In this document: one piece after another, positions 33,835 through 42,897 of the stretch
Numbering within the stretch: position 1 is the first letter of the stretch
Layout of the letters: the number at the start of each line of letters is the position of its first letter
Assembly: GCA_964454685.1 (NCBI GenBank)
Contig: CAYVTZ010000012.1
Coordinates: forward strand, 1-64,000
DNA from: CAYVTZ01 sp964454685
Lineage (GTDB): Bacteria; Bacillota; Clostridia; Christensenellales; Christensenellaceae
Reading direction: 5' to 3'
DNA: 64,000 nucleotides
Notes under the pieces: generated by a model
The model's input: only the letters and a program-made list of their open reading frames with translations
The model's database searches: none
What the model was told of the DNA's origin: nothing
Made by a program: the position numbers and the translations under genes

Positions 33835-36529
33835 GAATGCAAAGGTGATTGCTGTTTTTGTGCTGATTGTGTTCGTGGTGCTGATTTCCTTTATCGGATA
33901 CCACACGGCACTGAATCAAAACCTGAAAGATTCGGTTAAGGATAACCTGACTGAAGTCGCGCAGCAGCAACGCGCACAAATCTACCATGAAATTACGGAG
34001 GATATGCAGGCGCTGGAAAACATGGCGCAGGGCTATGATTTGTTGAGCGAAGAGGATGCGGCGCTGCTGCTGGATCGTTTGTTAGAGGGATCGGGGTTTG
34101 CGTCATTTGCGTTTGTTGACACAAGCGGCAAGGGTGTAGACAGCGAGGGCCGGACGGTGGACGTTTCCGGCGAGGCTTTTTTTGAACGCGCGCTGAGCGG
34201 GGAAGAGCCGCAGCAAGTGCAAATGGAGCAGGATCAGGCGCTGCCGATTGCGGTGCCGATGAGGGGCGGCGCAGACGCGTCGCTTGGCGTATTGATTGGA
34301 TATTATCAGCCGCAAGCGTTGCAGGATCTGGCGGTTTCCTCCTTTGAGGGGAAGGGAAATTCCTACCTGACAGACAGCAGCGGAGGGGTGATCGCCTCGT
34401 TTGACGAGGGCAGTGTGACAGAAGGATTGAACTTGCCGGATCGCGCGACGGTTTTGGAATTTGACAGCGTGGAACAGATCAAAGAAAAGATGAGCCGCAA
34501 GGAGTCCGGATATACCATTTGCGATTTAGGCGGCACCATCCAATACATGCACTACACGCCGGTGGGCATTCACGACTGGTATCTTTTTGTTGCCAGCGAC
34601 TATGAAGGAATCGTACCCGGCGCGCAAACGATGACGACCAACGCAATGGTGCTGACCATTTTGATTGTGATCTGCTTTGGCATATTGATGCTGAGCGTGG
34701 TGTTGCTGCATCGGAAAAACACAAAAGCTTTGCGCCAAATGGCGTATTATGACAAGCTGACGGGGCTACCCAATTTGAACCGCTTCAAGATGGAGGCGCA
34801 AGAGTTTATTGACACGCATCCGGACACCAATTTGTTGATGGTGAAGCTGGATGTGGAAAACTTTAAACTGATCAATGAAACGCTGGGAGTACCCGTGGGA
34901 GACAAAGTTCTGCGGGCGATTGGATGGGCGCTGAAAGATGGCGTTAAGGACGAGTGTGAGCGGTATGCGCGCGGGAATGATGACGCATTCCATGTGCTGC
35001 ATTTTTATGAAAAGAAAGAGGATGTTTCCAAGATTCGCGGCGCGTTTTTCACGAAGCTGTACGAGCTGCTGGGAAAGGACTTTCAGTATAACCTGCGTGT
35101 GATTGCAGGGCATTATTATATGGCGACAGAGCACTGCAAGGATGTTTCGGAAGCCATTGAGAAGGCGAATATTGCACTGAAAACCGCGAAAAAGCGGGGG
35201 GAAGATATCTGCGTATACGACGAATCCTTCGTGAAGGAGGCGCTCAAGAAAAAAGACATTGAAAACAGGATGGAAGCGGCGCTGAACAATCGCGATTTCA
35301 TCGTTTATTTGCAGCCGCAGTACCGTATTTCCGATGAAACGGTGCTGGGGGCGGAGGCGCTGGTGCGCTGGGGAAACAGTGTGGACAAAAGCGTGGTGGG
35401 ACCTGCGGAATTTATTCCGGTATTTGAGCAGAACGGATTCATTACCAGATTAGACATGTATGTATTTGAGCATGTGTGTGAGATGATACGCGGGTGGATT
35501 GACCTGAACATGCAGCCGGTTCCGGTATCGGTAAACTTTTCCAGACTGCATCTGTCCAACCCCAAATTTGCGGAGACGCTTTGCGACATTGCGAATCAAT
35601 ATCGTGTGCCGCACCGCTTTTTGGTGGTAGAGGTGACAGAGTCCGTGATGGTTTCCAACGAGCACATGCTGGTGGAGGCGCTGGAGATTTTGCACAAGGA
35701 CGGATTTGCTCTTGCGATGGACGACTTTGGGACGGGGTATTCGTCTTTGGCGCTGCTTAAAAATCTACCGGTGGACATCATTAAGATCGACCGTAGCTTT
35801 TTCACGGATAATCGCTACAAGACACGCGCAAAAATATTGATTGAAAGCGTGATGCAGATGGCGAAAAAGCTGAGAATCGAGACCATTGCCGAGGGCGTGG
35901 AAAGTGAAGAACACATTGAATTTTTGCGTGAGGTGGGCTGCGATTTGGTGCAGGGATATTACTACGCGCGACCCATGCCGATGGAAGAATTTTTGGAGCA
36001 TAGGCGTGCGATGCCGCCGGATCGGGAATTGGAATTTGATCTTTCGCGGCTGGGAGACATCACAAAAGGGCGCGCAGAGATGGGCGAGGAGATACCGGTG
36101 GTGGTGTTTCGATTGTTTCAATCTACCATGCGTGACGTGTTGGAGGACACCTATGGCGAGGGCGAGATGGTTCAGGCGTTTCAAAATTCAGGGCGGCTGG
36201 CAGGGCGCGCATTTGCGCGGGACTGCTTGAATTTACAGTTGCCGCTCTATCAGTTTATGGAGAATTTGAAAGAGCAGCTAGCGGCCTTTAAGATTGGCGT
36301 TCTGGGATTGGAGAGCGACTTGGAACATCCGGAATTGATCGTGCTGACGGTGGCGAACGATGCGGATTGTTCCGGAGCATGCGATCAGAACAAGACGCTT
36401 TGCCAGTATGACGAGGGGTTTATTGCCGGAGTATTGTATGAATACACAAAGCTGCATTATTCCGTTGTGGAGGTCGATTGCTGGGGGAATGGATCGAACA
36501 TATGCAGATTTGAAGCAAGACTTCAGTAG
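33827..36529 (+). CDS. membrane protein with degenerate GGDEF, EAL and V4R domains (c-di-GMP phosphodiesterase)
   Basis: The 900-residue protein has membrane helices at about 7-24 and 272-293 enclosing a Cache-like sensor. A GGDEF domain follows whose signature is changed to RGNDDAF (about 381-387), so it should not make c-di-GMP. The EAL domain keeps AEALVRW (about 509), SVNFSRLHL, VEVTES, DDFGTGYSSL, KIDRSFF and AEGVES, consistent with active hydrolysis. The last 145 residues look like a V4R ligand domain (CSGACDQNKTLCQYDEGFIAG). ATG 33827 follows GAGGGG. It is coupled to the cyclase gene. Confidence 0.9.
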   Translation: MNKNAKVIAVFVLIVFVVLISFIGYHTALNQNLKDSVKDNLTEVAQQQRAQIYHEITEDMQALENMAQGYDLLSEEDAALLLDRLLEGSGFASFAFVDTSGKGVDSEGRTVDVSGEAFFERALSGEEPQQVQMEQDQALPIAVPMRGGADASLGVLIGYYQPQALQDLAVSSFEGKGNSYLTDSSGGVIASFDEGSVTEGLNLPDRATVLEFDSVEQIKEKMSRKESGYTICDLGGTIQYMHYTPVGIHDWYLFVASDYEGIVPGAQTMTTNAMVLTILIVICFGILMLSVVLLHRKNTKALRQMAYYDKLTGLPNLNRFKMEAQEFIDTHPDTNLLMVKLDVENFKLINETLGVPVGDKVLRAIGWALKDGVKDECERYARGNDDAFHVLHFYEKKEDVSKIRGAFFTKLYELLGKDFQYNLRVIAGHYYMATEHCKDVSEAIEKANIALKTAKKRGEDICVYDESFVKEALKKKDIENRMEAALNNRDFIVYLQPQYRISDETVLGAEALVRWGNSVDKSVVGPAEFIPVFEQNGFITRLDMYVFEHVCEMIRGWIDLNMQPVPVSVNFSRLHLSNPKFAETLCDIANQYRVPHRFLVVEVTESVMVSNEHMLVEALEILHKDGFALAMDDFGTGYSSLALLKNLPVDIIKIDRSFFTDNRYKTRAKILIESVMQMAKKLRIETIAEGVESEEHIEFLREVGCDLVQGYYYARPMPMEEFLEHRRAMPPDRELEFDLSRLGDITKGRAEMGEEIPVVVFRLFQSTMRDVLEDTYGEGEMVQAFQNSGRLAGRAFARDCLNLQLPLYQFMENLKEQLAAFKIGVLGLESDLEHPELIVLTVANDADCSGACDQNKTLCQYDEGFIAGVLYEYTKLHYSVVEVDCWGNGSNICRFEARLQ

Positions 36530-36573
36530 CGATGAACAGAGATTTCCCGTGATGAGTTGCGCATGGCTGCCGT

Positions 36574-36971
36574 ATGAAGAACGAGAATCACAGTGATCCT
36601 GTTATGTGTGGTGCTTTTTTCGGGCGGCTGTTACGCCGGCTTTGGCGATGTGCGAACGCAGGCGCGTTCTGCCGAGGAAATTGACGGGGGCATGCGGACA
36701 ACCATAGACGACGAGGCATCCTTCTCAGGCGTTTGCGAGGGAGGCAATCACACGATTCGTAATCGTTCTAGGGTACAACAAACAGACCGGAAGGGTTTTT
36801 GCGAAAGCGCAGGAGCACGATTCGGAATTGATTTTGGAGAATGTGCAGGTTGAGGGGCATGGTTTGTTTCAAACCAGTGGTGCTGCAATAAAAACTGAGG
36901 TTATGTTCCATCAGAGAAATTGTAAAACCACACGATGCTTTTGCGGTGTGGAAGCGATGATCGGCACATAA
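36574..36971 (+). pseudogene. probable frameshifted lipoprotein gene
   Basis: Three frames must be joined to read one protein. An ATG at 36574 shifts to the frame read from 36578, giving RITVILLCVVLFSGGC, a good lipoprotein signal. After about 36710-36730 the frame ending at 36971 reads EAITRFVIVLGYNKQTGRV and continues to TAA, just before a terminator. Either alone is an incomplete gene. The simplest account is an old gene with two frameshifts, but sequencing error or chance open frames cannot be excluded. Confidence 0.35.
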
Positions 36972-36972
36972 C

Positions 36973-37008
36973 AAACTTCCCGGGCGCAATGCCACGGGAA
37001 GTTTTTTT
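36973..37008 (+). terminator. intrinsic terminator after the EAL gene region
   Basis: AAACTTCCCG and CGGGAAGTTT form a 10-bp stem, extended by inner GGC/GCC pairs, and end in a run of T. Confidence 0.85.
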
Positions 37009-37036
37009 GTGCATGATTTTGTTGCGCGATAGCGGA

Positions 37037-37480
37037 CTATTTGAGCGCGATATAAATGTCGATGTCTGCATTTTCACAATCGCAGTTCAAGTATTCTTCA
37101 AAATCACAGGTGAAGCACCGATCCAACGGCATTTGCCAAATTTCTTCCCACGCCTTCGCAACTGCGTCTATCATATGACCGTGGATGGAGAATTTGGCAT
37201 AGCGACCGGCAGGGATGATTTTGGTGGTGTAATCGCTGTTTTCAGACGAGGACACCTCGTTGCCTGCGGTTACGGTATAAGAGCCGTCCGGTGCATAGTC
37301 GGAATACAACCCGATGGCATACTCGTTGACCTTGTTTTTGATCTGCTCGTGTACACCGCCTTCATAGAGCTGAGTCCATAGGCCGCCAATTTGCTCGCCC
37401 ATGCGCGGGTCGTTGTTGCTGGTGACGACGCTGACCCCCACCACAATTTTCTGTTGTAATGTTACGATTTCATAATTCAT
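37037..37480 (-). CDS. GyrI-like/AraC effector-binding domain protein
   Basis: The 147-residue protein is a stand-alone GyrI-like (SOUL/AraE-type) small-molecule-binding domain: the start YEIVTLQQKIVVGVS, the middle YAIGLYSDYAPDGSYTVTAG and AGRYAKFSIHG are typical. The end is acidic (CDFEEYLNCDCENADIDIYI). The start at 37480 is set by AGGAGGTATCAGAC; the frame opens to 37528. It lies 60 bases after the WYL regulator gene and is probably cotranscribed, so the two may form a sensing pair. Confidence 0.85.
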   Translation of the reverse strand: MNYEIVTLQQKIVVGVSVVTSNNDPRMGEQIGGLWTQLYEGGVHEQIKNKVNEYAIGLYSDYAPDGSYTVTAGNEVSSSENSDYTTKIIPAGRYAKFSIHGHMIDAVAKAWEEIWQMPLDRCFTCDFEEYLNCDCENADIDIYIALK

Positions 37481-37540
37481 GTCTGATACCTCCTGACTGG
37501 TATCATCATACGGCATGTAATATGACATACGAGTGTCATA

Positions 37541-38437
37541 TTACAAATAATGTTTTAACATTTTTTGCAGCTCTGATTTGGTAAATTCGCGCGCTTGCAG
37601 CGGCTCCAAGACCTCGCAATGGCTGCCAAAGGAAGAAATGTAGGGGAACAGCCAGTCGCCTGCGGGATGGCTGACCTGCGCAATGAAGCTGCCGTCCGGC
37701 TCCTGCACGTACGAATCAAACTCGTCGTAGACTCGAAACGCCATTTCAGGGGAGAGGCGCAACTTGAGTGTGACGCACGGCTCCGGGAAAAACTCGTTCT
37801 CCTCAAAGACGGGCTGAGTGAGTTGGCGGTGAAACTGCTCGTCTAATGTGGCACAATTCCGAATTCGCGTCAGCTTGAAAAAGCGAAAATCTTTGCGCAG
37901 AGTGCAGTAGGCATACAAATACCGATCCATCGCCTTGAAACACAGTTTGAGCGGCTCGACCTTACGCTGCGTTCGCTGACCTTTTCCGCTGGCATAAGTG
38001 AAGGAGATGACATGCTTGGAAAGAATTGCGCTTTTGAGCTGATGAAACAGCGCTTCCTCTTCCTCGGTATGATACCAGGAAGAAAAATCGATTTCGAACC
38101 AATCCGCGTCATGACCGCCAAACATACCGCTCAGCTTTTGCAGCACGGAATCGGTTTCTGTGAAGCGCGTCGCGCGCACCGCTTTCAGGGACAACAGGAT
38201 ATCGTTGCGCTCTTGATCGGTCAGCATGGCTTTACTGAGTACGAAATTGTCCAACAATGAGATGCCGCCGCCCTTGCCTTTGGTCATATATACGGGTATT
38301 CCTGCTGCGGACAGCGCTTCGATATCCCGATAGATAGTGCGGGGAGACACCTCAAAACGCTGTGCAAGCTCTTTTGCGGTAACGGTTTTTTTGTCCAGCA
38401 ACAGATAGATGATCTCGAACATTCGATTGATTTGCAT
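37541..38437 (-). CDS. YafY-type HTH/WYL-domain transcriptional regulator
   Basis: The 298-residue protein has an N-terminal winged helix (FEIIYLLLDKKTVTAKELAQ and SPRTIYRDIEALSAAGIPV). A WYL domain follows (about residues 135-230, with VEPLKLCFKAMDRYLYAYC) and then a C-terminal WCX-like extension. WYL domains sense nucleotides or other ligands in many regulators. It probably controls the gene at 37037 and itself; no operator is evident. Confidence 0.9.
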   Translation of the reverse strand: MQINRMFEIIYLLLDKKTVTAKELAQRFEVSPRTIYRDIEALSAAGIPVYMTKGKGGGISLLDNFVLSKAMLTDQERNDILLSLKAVRATRFTETDSVLQKLSGMFGGHDADWFEIDFSSWYHTEEEEALFHQLKSAILSKHVISFTYASGKGQRTQRKVEPLKLCFKAMDRYLYAYCTLRKDFRFFKLTRIRNCATLDEQFHRQLTQPVFEENEFFPEPCVTLKLRLSPEMAFRVYDEFDSYVQEPDGSFIAQVSHPAGDWLFPYISSFGSHCEVLEPLQAREFTKSELQKMLKHYL

Positions 38438-38544
38438 ACGGTTTCCTTTCCAATGGAAGATTCAAATGCGAGAGCGTTACGAAAGAAGTCAACCGGGTTC
38501 CCGCAACGGATTTTGCGCTGTGAAAGGCAGGACGAAACCCAAAC

Positions 38545-38576
38545 AAACAGCGCAGCAATGAAACGCTGCTGCGCTG
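38545..38576 (-). terminator. intrinsic terminator after the Ohr-type gene
   Basis: CAGCGCAGCA and TGCTGCGCTG are perfect 10-base arms with a 9-base loop; on the minus strand TTTGTTTGGG follows. Confidence 0.65.
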
Positions 38577-38601
38577 CCATACGTGCAAAGAGCAAGCTTG
38601 A

Positions 38602-39006
38602 TTACACTGCTTTTACAGTGACCTCAATGTTGCCGCGCGTTGCTTTGGAATAGGGACAGACTTCGTGTGCCTTGTCCAGCAATGCCTGCGCCTGATCCAG
38701 CGAAATTCCCTCGATGTGACCTTCGATCTCTGCGCCGATGATGAAGTCGAACGCGGCGCGCTCGTAAAGCGAAACATTGACCGAAACGGTGCTTTCCGCC
38801 TCGATGTTTGCTTGCTGCATCACAAGCTTGAGCGCACTGTGAAAGCAAGCGCTGTAACCGGCAGCAAAAAGCTGCTCCGGATTTGTGGAATCGGGAACGC
38901 TGTTCTGCGGTCGGGCAATTTTGAGCACGAATGAATTGTCCGGTGCCGCCGACACACCATCGCGTCCGCCTGTATTGATCATTTTTGTAGAAAAAATCGT
39001 TTTCAT
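38602..39006 (-). CDS. OsmC/Ohr-family organic hydroperoxide reductase
   Basis: The 134-residue protein starts MKTIFSTKMINTGGRDG and carries the two family cysteines, Cys54 in YSACFHSAL and Cys117 in VCPYSKATRGN, which reduce organic hydroperoxides using dithiols. The layout is that of Ohr rather than OsmC. It is preceded on its strand by GAGGACC and lies 145 bases after the DUF1349 gene. A regulator of the OhrR type is not seen nearby; a 6-2-6 inverted repeat lies upstream at 39087-39100. Confidence 0.92.
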   Translation of the reverse strand: MKTIFSTKMINTGGRDGVSAAPDNSFVLKIARPQNSVPDSTNPEQLFAAGYSACFHSALKLVMQQANIEAESTVSVNVSLYERAAFDFIIGAEIEGHIEGISLDQAQALLDKAHEVCPYSKATRGNIEVTVKAV

Positions 39007-39086
39007 AGGGGTCCTCCTTGAGCGTTTGTTTGCGTTGTTCCAGCCGATGTATGGACGATGTGCGTACGCATTCGTGGCGGCTGATT

Positions 39087-39100
39087 GTTATACCTATAAC
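39087..39100. promoter_or_regulatory. inverted repeat upstream of the Ohr-type gene
   Basis: GTTATA and TATAAC flank CC. It sits 80 bases before the start codon and may be a -10 region or a regulator site; it does not match the usual OhrR operator. Confidence 0.3.
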
Positions 39101-39151
39101 CAAAACACGCGCTTCAAAACAGGAAGATGGGAAAACGAATCGCGTGGCGGC

Positions 39152-39739
39152 TTAAACATGCGCGTTCCACTGACACGGCAGCATCTGCATTTGTGTAAAG
39201 GTTGCAGAGAAGGAGGAATCCTCCGGACTACACGCATAGAGTCCGAAACGAATGCGTCCCGCGCCTTCAAAGAGATGAAAAATACGCATTTGCGCAAAGG
39301 TGACGCCGTCGCGTGAATTTTCGATGCAATAGTCGCTTTCGCGTCTGCTGAATCGATAGTACATTTCCTTTTGTGATGCGGGGATTTGCGTAGTTGCCCA
39401 ATCCGAATAGCCGTGGTTGGTCACCACGCTGCCTAAGTGCTGGAAGTCGCTGTTTTCATATTCGATGGAGGCCTTGAACCAGTTGTCGCTGTCCTGATAG
39501 AGGAGAACACCACATTGATCGAATCTGTGCTCGCTTTGGAACGCGGTTTTGACGACGAAAGAAAAGTATGTCTCGTCTGTTTGCAGCAGCAGAGCGTGCG
39601 CGTTGTCGTTGCGAAAACCATAATAGGTGCGCTGCCAGAAATCTGTGTGCGGCTGCGTGATTATGGTGACGGTATCGCCGGTGATGACGGACTGCTCCGG
39701 CCGGTGCAGCCACTCGGCTGTGGTGAAGTCAATTTGCAT
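39152..39739 (-). CDS. DUF1349-family protein
   Basis: The 195-residue cytoplasmic protein has the beta-sandwich pattern of DUF1349: FWQRTYYGFRNDNAH, FDQCGVLLYQDSDNWFKASIEY, SDYCIENSRDGVTF and GRIRFGLYACSPED. This family is related to concanavalin-like glycan-binding folds and has no proven activity. The start at 39739 (MQIDFTTAEW) follows AAGGAG; the open frame runs on to 39763. It has its own promoter at 39777. Confidence 0.85.
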   Translation of the reverse strand: MQIDFTTAEWLHRPEQSVITGDTVTIITQPHTDFWQRTYYGFRNDNAHALLLQTDETYFSFVVKTAFQSEHRFDQCGVLLYQDSDNWFKASIEYENSDFQHLGSVVTNHGYSDWATTQIPASQKEMYYRFSRRESDYCIENSRDGVTFAQMRIFHLFEGAGRIRFGLYACSPEDSSFSATFTQMQMLPCQWNAHV

Positions 39740-39776
39740 GAAAGAATCTCCTTTGCAAGCCAAATATTTTAATCAG

Positions 39777-39805
39777 AGTATAGCATGCGCAACGCGCAAA
39801 TCCAA
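39777..39805 (-). promoter_or_regulatory. promoter of the DUF1349 gene
   Basis: On the minus strand TTGGAT and TATACT are 17 bases apart, and TGC before the -10 makes it an extended -10 promoter. Confidence 0.6.
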
Positions 39806-39867
39806 GCAGCTTTTGATGGATGTTCGTCATAAATTTGTAAAAATCGGCGCATCATTAAAATAACTGA

Positions 39868-39896
39868 TTGACGAGAGAGTTCTTTTCTGATATATT
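39868..39896 (+). promoter_or_regulatory. promoter of the V-type ATPase operon
   Basis: TTGACG at 39868-39873 and TATATT at 39891-39896 are 17 bases apart. The leader to the first start is about 145 bases and has no recognised regulatory motif. Confidence 0.8.
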
Positions 39897-40047
39897 CAAG
39901 ATAGAATTATTAAAGACATGATTATTCAGATTTGTCTTTTCCATTATCGCCTTGCAGCAAAAGCAATGCGTAATCAAATAAAATTTATTAAAACTGAATT
40001 TAAGCCCTTAGAATTTGTCAGTATTTGATTTGAATGAGGATGCAGAT

Positions 40048-40362
40048 ATGGGAATGGAAGCAGTAATCAAAGAAATTGTTGCAACGGAGGAACAAGCGCA
40101 GTCTATGCTTGATTCGGCGCGTGTTCGTGCAGATGAGTGTGCGATGCAAGAGCGCCTTGCCGCGCAAAAATTGATGGCGGAATGGGTAGCCAAAGAAAAG
40201 GAGACCCTCGCGCAGCAACTTGCGGAAAAAGAAAGTGAACTTGCGCAGCGGCAGGCACAGGAAGCAGAACAGAATGCCCGCCTTGCAGAAGAGATTACAA
40301 CCGGCGCGCAACAAAACATGGAACGCGCGGTTTCATTTTTGATGGGAAGGATGTTGCAGTAA
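40048..40362 (+). CDS. ntpF: V-type ATPase peripheral-stalk subunit (NtpF/subunit H type)
   Basis: The 104-residue product is one long charged coiled coil (EEQAQSMLDSARVRADECAM, LAQQLAEKESELAQRQ), as expected for the small stalk subunit that pairs with subunit E. The start at 40048 follows GAGGATGCAGAT; a TTG at 40015 and an ATG at 40054 are less likely. It is first of nine genes in the order F-I-K-E-C-G-A-B-D. Confidence 0.85.
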   Translation: MGMEAVIKEIVATEEQAQSMLDSARVRADECAMQERLAAQKLMAEWVAKEKETLAQQLAEKESELAQRQAQEAEQNARLAEEITTGAQQNMERAVSFLMGRMLQ

Positions 40363-40363
40363 T

Positions 40364-42268
40364 ATGGCAATCATTCCGATGAAAAAAGTATCCGTCGCGG
40401 TGCCGCTGAAACAAGCGGATGCGATGATGCGAGAATTGCAAAAATGGGGGATTCTGCACGTTTCTATGACGCAGCAGGATGGTTTGGTACCTATTGCAAA
40501 CGAGGATCGCGCACTGGAATTATCGGCGATGCTGGAAAAGGTGCGTGAGGCGATTGCGATGGTGCGCCGTTACGACACGACCAAAGCGCCTATGTTTGCT
40601 GCGCAGCCGACCGTGACCCCGGAGGAATATGAAGCGCAGGGCGCGCAAAAAGAGCGAATCGAATCCATTTGCGAGGAAGTGAAATCGCTGGAGGACGAGA
40701 TTGCGACGTTGCGGGCGGAAATTTCGAAAAATACGGCGCGCATTGATGCGCTGAGACCCTTTGCTCAGGCGGATATCCCGTTGGAATATCAAATGGGAAC
40801 CCGTACCGTTGCACTGTTTTGGGGGTTTTTCCCGGTGGAAGTGGAGCAGAATGCGATGCAGATGCTGCGCGAGCTGAAGGGTGTATCCGTACAGGTTTAC
40901 GAAAAGACGGCAAATCACATTCCGGTGATTGTGGTAGCGCACCGCAGCGCGGAAAAGCAAACGCGGAGCATGCTCAAAGATGCCGGATTTGTGGAAGCGC
41001 GGCTGGAGAGCAGAAAAACGACTCCCGCACAGCGCATGGCAAAGCTGGAAGAGCGCTCGCGTACCAGCCAGAATATTCTGGAAAAGGTGATTGCGAAGGC
41101 GGCTCAACTGGCACCGTATAAAACTGAATTGATGCTGTATGAGGACTATTTGCGTAACGAACTGGAGCGCGAACAGTTGTTTGAACGGCTGGGGCAAACG
41201 CGTACAGTGGGCGTGGTGGAAGGATATATCCGCCATTATGATGAAACGAAAATCGAATCCATCATTGAGGGTGTGACCAAGGACTGCTATTACAGCATTA
41301 CCGATGTTGAGGACGATGACGAGGAAGTGCCGACGGCAACCGAGAACAAGGCGTTGGTGGAACCGTTTGAAGCGGTAACGGAGATGTACTCCATACCTTC
41401 ACGCAAGTCCATCGACCACAATGCGCTGATGATGCCGTTTTACTTTATATTCTTCGGTATGATGCTTTCGGACGCGGCATATGGCATTATTTTGACAGTG
41501 GGCAGTTTACTGTTCTACAAGATGAAGAAGCCGGAGGGCGCATTCCGCAAGATTTTGCTGGTGTTGGCGATTTGCGGCGTATCCACCTTTATTTGGGGGG
41601 TACTGTTTGGCGGCTGGATGGGCTTTACGGCACCGGCGTTGCTATTTAATCCGTTGGATTCACCGATCCCGATGTTAGTGCTTTGCCTTGGACTGGGCGT
41701 GGTACACCTGCTGGCAGGACTTGGCATGGGTGCATACATCAACGTGAAGCGCAAAAAACCGTGGTCTGCGCTGTTTGACCAAGGATCGTGGATTTTGGTA
41801 TTGGTATCGCTGCCCTTCTTTGTGGTGAATGTCAATGTGGCGCTGGGAATGCTGGTGGTGGCGGCTGTGATGCTGGTTGCCTCGCAGGGGCGGCACGAGA
41901 AAAAGGTTGCCAAAAAGATAATGGGCGGCGTGAAGAGCCTGTATGATGTAACGGGTTACCTTTCGGACATTCTTTCTTATGCGCGTATTTTCGGTATGGC
42001 GCTGGCGACGGCAGTTATTGCAACCGTGTTTAACACCATTGCAGGCATGCTGGCGACCTCGATCCCCGGATATATCTTTGCGGCAGTGGTGTTCCTCATC
42101 GGACACGTGTTCAACATCGGTATCAATACGTTGGGAAGCTATGTGCATTCCAGCAGATTGCAATACATTGAATTTTTCTCGAAGTTTTTCGAGGGAGGCG
42201 GTATCAGATTTGAGCCGCTTCGCGTAAAAATGAACCATATAAGAATGCAAAAGAAAATTGGAGGATGA
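40364..42268 (+). CDS. ntpI: V-type ATPase subunit I (subunit a)
   Basis: The 634-residue stator subunit has an N-terminal cytoplasmic half with coiled coil (residues 1-345, AIIPMKKVSVAVPLKQADAM) and a C-terminal half with about seven membrane helices (PFYFIFFGMMLSDAAYGIIL through the end). The ion-channel Arg is expected in the late helix near SYARIFGMALATAVIA. It starts 1 base after ntpF and is followed 6 bases later by the proteolipid gene. It forms the half-channels next to the rotor ring. Confidence 0.95.
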   Translation: MAIIPMKKVSVAVPLKQADAMMRELQKWGILHVSMTQQDGLVPIANEDRALELSAMLEKVREAIAMVRRYDTTKAPMFAAQPTVTPEEYEAQGAQKERIESICEEVKSLEDEIATLRAEISKNTARIDALRPFAQADIPLEYQMGTRTVALFWGFFPVEVEQNAMQMLRELKGVSVQVYEKTANHIPVIVVAHRSAEKQTRSMLKDAGFVEARLESRKTTPAQRMAKLEERSRTSQNILEKVIAKAAQLAPYKTELMLYEDYLRNELEREQLFERLGQTRTVGVVEGYIRHYDETKIESIIEGVTKDCYYSITDVEDDDEEVPTATENKALVEPFEAVTEMYSIPSRKSIDHNALMMPFYFIFFGMMLSDAAYGIILTVGSLLFYKMKKPEGAFRKILLVLAICGVSTFIWGVLFGGWMGFTAPALLFNPLDSPIPMLVLCLGLGVVHLLAGLGMGAYINVKRKKPWSALFDQGSWILVLVSLPFFVVNVNVALGMLVVAAVMLVASQGRHEKKVAKKIMGGVKSLYDVTGYLSDILSYARIFGMALATAVIATVFNTIAGMLATSIPGYIFAAVVFLIGHVFNIGINTLGSYVHSSRLQYIEFFSKFFEGGGIRFEPLRVKMNHIRMQKKIGG

Positions 42269-42274
42269 AGTGAC

Positions 42275-42748
42275 ATGGATGGAATCGTTTTTGCCTTGAT
42301 CGGTGCCGCAGTTGCGGCGGGTCTAGCAGGTGCCGGTTCGGCGCTGGGCGTTGGTATGGCAGGTCAAGCAGGTGCGGGGCTGATTTCTGAGGACCCGAAC
42401 AAGTTTGGTCAAGCGCTGGTTTTGCAGCTTTTGCCCGGTACGCAGGGAATCTATGGCTTGCTGGTTGGATTTATGGTGCTGATCCGCACCGGGATTTTGG
42501 GTGCGGGTATGGTGGATGTATCGCAGACGCAGGGGCTGATTTTGATGGCAGCCTGCATGCCGACGGCGATTGTTGGTCTGATCTCCGCGATTGCGCAGGG
42601 CAAAACGGCTGTTGCCGGTATTGGACTGCTGGCAAAGAAGCCGGGTGAACAGGGCAAGGCGATCACGTTTGCAATCATGGTGGAAACCTATGCCGTGTTT
42701 GCATTGCTGATTTCGATGCTGGTGATTTTGCTGCTGCCCTTGGGTTGA
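42275..42748 (+). CDS. ntpK: V-type ATPase proteolipid subunit K (sodium-type signature)
   Basis: The 157-residue, four-helix proteolipid makes the rotor ring. The ion-binding Glu is Glu137 (MVETYAVF). Residues matching those that bind sodium in Enterococcus hirae NtpK are all present: Leu53, Thr56 and Gln57 in LLPGTQG, Gln108 in SAIAQGK, and Glu137. This suggests sodium rather than proton transport. RBS TGGAGGATGAAGTGAC precedes the ATG. It is the duplicated-hairpin form typical of the V/A-type family. Confidence 0.96.
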   Translation: MDGIVFALIGAAVAAGLAGAGSALGVGMAGQAGAGLISEDPNKFGQALVLQLLPGTQGIYGLLVGFMVLIRTGILGAGMVDVSQTQGLILMAACMPTAIVGLISAIAQGKTAVAGIGLLAKKPGEQGKAITFAIMVETYAVFALLISMLVILLLPLG

Positions 42749-42897
42749 GCAGACGATTTCGCAACGGGGGCGCTGCACCTTGTGATGGCGTAGCCTGTTG
42801 GAATAGGGTTTTCTGACATACTGACAGAAGCGAAGTGCACCAACCGCGCGCGTGGCGCGAGGGGCGCATGGCTCGTGATGAGAGAAGAGGGTTTGTT

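Noticed and set aside
42749..42897. A separate gene between ntpK and ntpE
   Set aside because: The only open frame is the upstream extension of ntpE; no ribosome site or family support exists for it.
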